Shown piece by piece: positions 5,559 to 7,124 of a DNA stretch of 7,124 nt (the stretch's first letter is position 1; every line of letters starts with the position of its first letter). The notes beneath the pieces are model-generated. The model was not told where the DNA came from. It saw only the letters and a list, made by a program, of their open reading frames with translations, and ran no database searches. Location of the stretch: contig JBGQDM010000135.1 in assembly GCA_041495845.1 (NCBI GenBank), positions 1-7,124 on the forward strand. The letters are read 5' to 3'. Position numbers and translations under genes: made by a program. The DNA comes from JBGQDM01 sp041495845. GTDB taxonomy: Bacteria > Acidobacteriota > Terriglobia > Terriglobales > Acidobacteriaceae.

Positions 5559-6875
5559 ATGTCGAGGAAGTCACAATTGGGGTTGGTGCTCGCCGTGCTG
5601 CTGGCAGGCGCCATGTGGTGCTATGCCGATCGTGTGAATGCCGCGCACCAGGTAATGGAGGCGCACTCCACTGGCCGACCCCGCGGGAATCTTTCTGATT
5701 TGTATCCCCGCTGGCTGGGCGCGCGCGAACTGTTACTGCACGGACGCGATCCTTATAGTGCAGAAGTGACGCGAGAAATTCAGGCGGGATTTTACGGCCG
5801 TCCGCTAGATCCGGCGCGGCCCAACGATCCCAAAGATCAGCAGGCTTTTGCTTATCCCCTGTACGTTGTTTTCCTGCTGGCGCCGGCCGTTTCCTGGCCA
5901 TTTGAGCAGGTGCGGTTGGTGTATGGCGTCGGCCTGACGCTCCTCACTTTGGCTACGGTGTGGTGGTGGTTGACAATATTGAGTTGGAAACTCACTCACC
6001 TCGCTACCATCAATGCAGCTTTGCTTACACTGGGCAGTTTCCCGTTTGTGCAGGCGTACAAACTGCAGCAACTTACGTTGTTGGTGGCAGCCCTGCTGGC
6101 TGCGGCCATCCTTTGTCTGGCGCGCGGTCGCCCACTTGCCGCCGGAGTTTTGTTAGCTTGGGCAACCATCAAGCCACAACTCGTAGCGCCTCTGTTGCTC
6201 GCACTGCTGGTCTGGACTGCGGGGGATTGGCGTTCCCGCCAGCGCTGGTTCTGGAGCTTTGTTGTGACGCTGGCCACTCTGACGGCAGCCGCATCGGCGC
6301 TGCTGCCGGGCTGGATTCCGCAGTTCCTCGCCGCCCTGCGCGCCTACCACGGCTACACCGGCAGATCCCTCTGGCTAAGCAGCCTCTTGCCGGGCGTTCT
6401 CTCGGGGATTGTCTGGGCTGGGCTCGCTGTGGTCTTGGTGCTGGGAGTTTGGCCCCTCCGCAAAACGCCTGCATCCAGCCCCGCCTTTGCCATCGCGATC
6501 GCCTGGGTGCTGAGCATGACCCTGCTTCTGATTCCCATGTTCGTGGCTTACAACGAGCTGCTATTGTTACCTGGTGTGTTCTGCATCTTGCGCTCGCATG
6601 AAGACCTGAGGCGCCGGAGTTGGTTGTCGCACCGATCGCTGCTTATTTTTCTTGTTTCGCTGGGCTGGCCGTGGCTGGCCGCTTCCGTTCTTTGCATTGC
6701 TCGTGACCTCGCTCCGCATCTTGTGCTCGACGTATTGTGGCTCGTTCCCCTCTATACCACGCTGATGCTTCCCTTGGCAGTGGCCGGGTTGCTATTTTCG
6801 TTGTGGCGCCACCCTGACCCGAGGTGGGCGGAGGCTCAATCTCAGCCGGTTTCTCCCGCGGCAAATCCGGTATGA
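5559..6875 (+). CDS. Polytopic membrane glycosyltransferase, GT87/DUF2029-like
   Basis: From the ATG at 5559 this is a 438-residue protein with about eleven hydrophobic segments. An in-frame GTG at 5538 would add seven residues (MRPVRRY); neither start has a good ribosome site, so the choice is tentative. Residues below count from the ATG. The first loop after helix 1 carries SDLYPRWLGARELLLHGRDPY (residues 46-66, Asp47 included), a typical DUF2029/GT87 opening whose Asp aligns with the catalytic acid position of GT-C enzymes. Then come FAYPLYVVFLLAP (97-109), YKLQQLTLLVAAL (167-179), the IKPQ motif (204-207), AYHGY (262-266) and VAYNELLLLPG (329-339). The enzyme probably moves a sugar from a polyprenyl carrier to a lipid, glycan or protein outside the membrane; the substrate cannot be read from sequence. 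It is divergent from its apparent paralogue and followed by an FHA gene 45 bases downstream. Confidence 0.8.
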   Translation: MSRKSQLGLVLAVLLAGAMWCYADRVNAAHQVMEAHSTGRPRGNLSDLYPRWLGARELLLHGRDPYSAEVTREIQAGFYGRPLDPARPNDPKDQQAFAYPLYVVFLLAPAVSWPFEQVRLVYGVGLTLLTLATVWWWLTILSWKLTHLATINAALLTLGSFPFVQAYKLQQLTLLVAALLAAAILCLARGRPLAAGVLLAWATIKPQLVAPLLLALLVWTAGDWRSRQRWFWSFVVTLATLTAAASALLPGWIPQFLAALRAYHGYTGRSLWLSSLLPGVLSGIVWAGLAVVLVLGVWPLRKTPASSPAFAIAIAWVLSMTLLLIPMFVAYNELLLLPGVFCILRSHEDLRRRSWLSHRSLLIFLVSLGWPWLAASVLCIARDLAPHLVLDVLWLVPLYTTLMLPLAVAGLLFSLWRHPDPRWAEAQSQPVSPAANPV

Positions 6876-6876
6876 T
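6871..6876 (+). promoter_or_regulatory. Possible -10 element for the FHA gene
   Basis: TATGAT overlaps the stop codon of the membrane protein gene and matches five of six -10 bases. The -35 region near 6848-6855 is poor. A start near 6883 would give a leader of about 38 bases that begins almost at the following hairpin. Weak candidate only; co-transcription with the upstream gene is equally likely. Confidence 0.22.
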
Positions 6877-6885
6877 ATTCCCCTT

Positions 6886-6907
6886 GCCGTCTGCCCTGGG
6901 CGGCGGC
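6886..6907 (+). promoter_or_regulatory. GC-rich hairpin abutting the FHA gene ribosome site
   Basis: GCCGTCTGCC (6886-6895) pairs with GGCGGCGGC (6899-6907) around a CTG loop: nine pairs including one G-U, with one bulged T. The GAGG ribosome site of the next gene starts two bases later (6909-6912). No T-run follows, so it does not look like an intrinsic terminator. It could limit ribosome access to the FHA gene or stabilise the upstream message; both are inferences. Confidence 0.4.
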
Positions 6908-6920
6908 CGAGGCTCCCGTC

Positions 6921-7124
6921 ATGCCTTCAAGCGTTGACCGTCCTGCGATCAAAGAACATGCCAGCAGTGTCTTTCCGCAATTACTGCTGGTGCAGGGAAA
7001 CGAACAACGCTCGATTCCGCTGCATCGTAGTCCATTTTCCGTGGGCCGTAAGGTGGACCGCGATCTGGTCATTGCGGACCCCCGCGTTTCCCGCGAACAC
7101 GCCTCCATCGTGCAGGAAGATGGC
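6921..7124 (+). CDS. FHA-domain protein, N-terminal part (cut by window end)
   Basis: An ATG at 6921 with GAGG eight bases upstream opens a frame that runs to the window end, giving 68 residues starting MPSSVDRPAIKEH. Residues about 20-68 are the first part of a forkhead-associated domain, which binds phosphothreonine peptides. Visible are the FSVGRK strand-turn with Gly42-Arg43, the DLVIADPRV stretch, and the SREHA motif with Ser57, Arg58 and His60, followed by the strand ASIV. All conserved positions of the core up to this point are intact. What follows the domain is outside the window, so the full role is unknown. FHA domains are often fused to adenylate cyclase, phosphatase, sensor or sigma-54 activator modules. 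It lies on the same strand as the glycosyltransferase-like gene, 45 bases away, and may be co-transcribed with it. Confidence 0.85.
   Translation, partial: MPSSVDRPAIKEHASSVFPQLLLVQGNEQRSIPLHRSPFSVGRKVDRDLVIADPRVSREHASIVQEDG

Noticed and set aside
5960..6601. Plus-strand frame of 213 codons inside the 438-residue membrane protein gene
   Set aside because: Alternate frame of a gene with consistent transmembrane pattern and family motifs.
6886..6907. Hairpin as an intrinsic terminator for the glycosyltransferase-like gene
   Set aside because: No T-run follows the stem on either strand, and the next gene's ribosome site begins at once.

Overview
The window carries the front half of a Tad (tight adherence, Flp-type) pilus assembly locus on the minus strand, a pair of divergent multi-spanning membrane glycosyltransferase-like genes, and the start of an FHA-domain gene. 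Base composition is GC-rich and every gene reads through without internal stops or frameshifts. Gene order and the style of the CpaB, CpaC and CpaE proteins suggest an environmental Gram-negative bacterium, since an outer-membrane secretin is present. Acidobacteriota would fit, but that is an inference: there is no rRNA or other taxonomic marker here.

Minus strand, in transcription order: a Flp/Fap-type pilin (4210-4043, perfect Shine-Dalgarno, G|XXXXEY cleavage motif); cpaB/rcpC (3939-3112), inner-membrane anchored with a SAF domain; cpaC/rcpA (3063-1663), the outer-membrane secretin; cpaE/tadZ (1589-417), a degenerate receiver domain joined to a ParA/MinD-type ATPase; and cpaF/tadA (405 to the window edge), the assembly ATPase, of which only the first 135 residues are present. 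Gaps of 102, 48, 73 and 11 bases and a shared orientation suggest one operon, probably continuing into tadB/tadC beyond the window. The logic is that of a known machine: the pilin is matured by a prepilin peptidase not seen here, placed at the pole or a site by CpaE, polymerised by CpaF with the inner-membrane platform, and passed through the CpaC secretin, which CpaB links to the envelope.

Upstream of the pilin lies a 315-base non-coding stretch (4211-4525) that is the natural place for the operon promoter. Beyond it are two divergent polytopic membrane proteins (5488-4526 minus, 320 aa; 5559-6875 plus, 438 aa). They share a series of motifs in the same order and look like diverged paralogues of the GT87/DUF2029 GT-C glycosyltransferase group. 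Downstream on the plus strand, 45 bases after the second one, begins a protein with a textbook FHA phosphothreonine-binding core, cut by the window end.

I found no wholly new system. The points most worth a second look are the paired GT-C paralogues beside a pilin gene, the CpaE receiver that has lost its phosphorylation residues, a strong hairpin in the cpaC-cpaE spacer, and the hairpin next to the ribosome binding site of the FHA gene. No tRNA, rRNA, CRISPR array, insertion sequence or prophage feature was seen.
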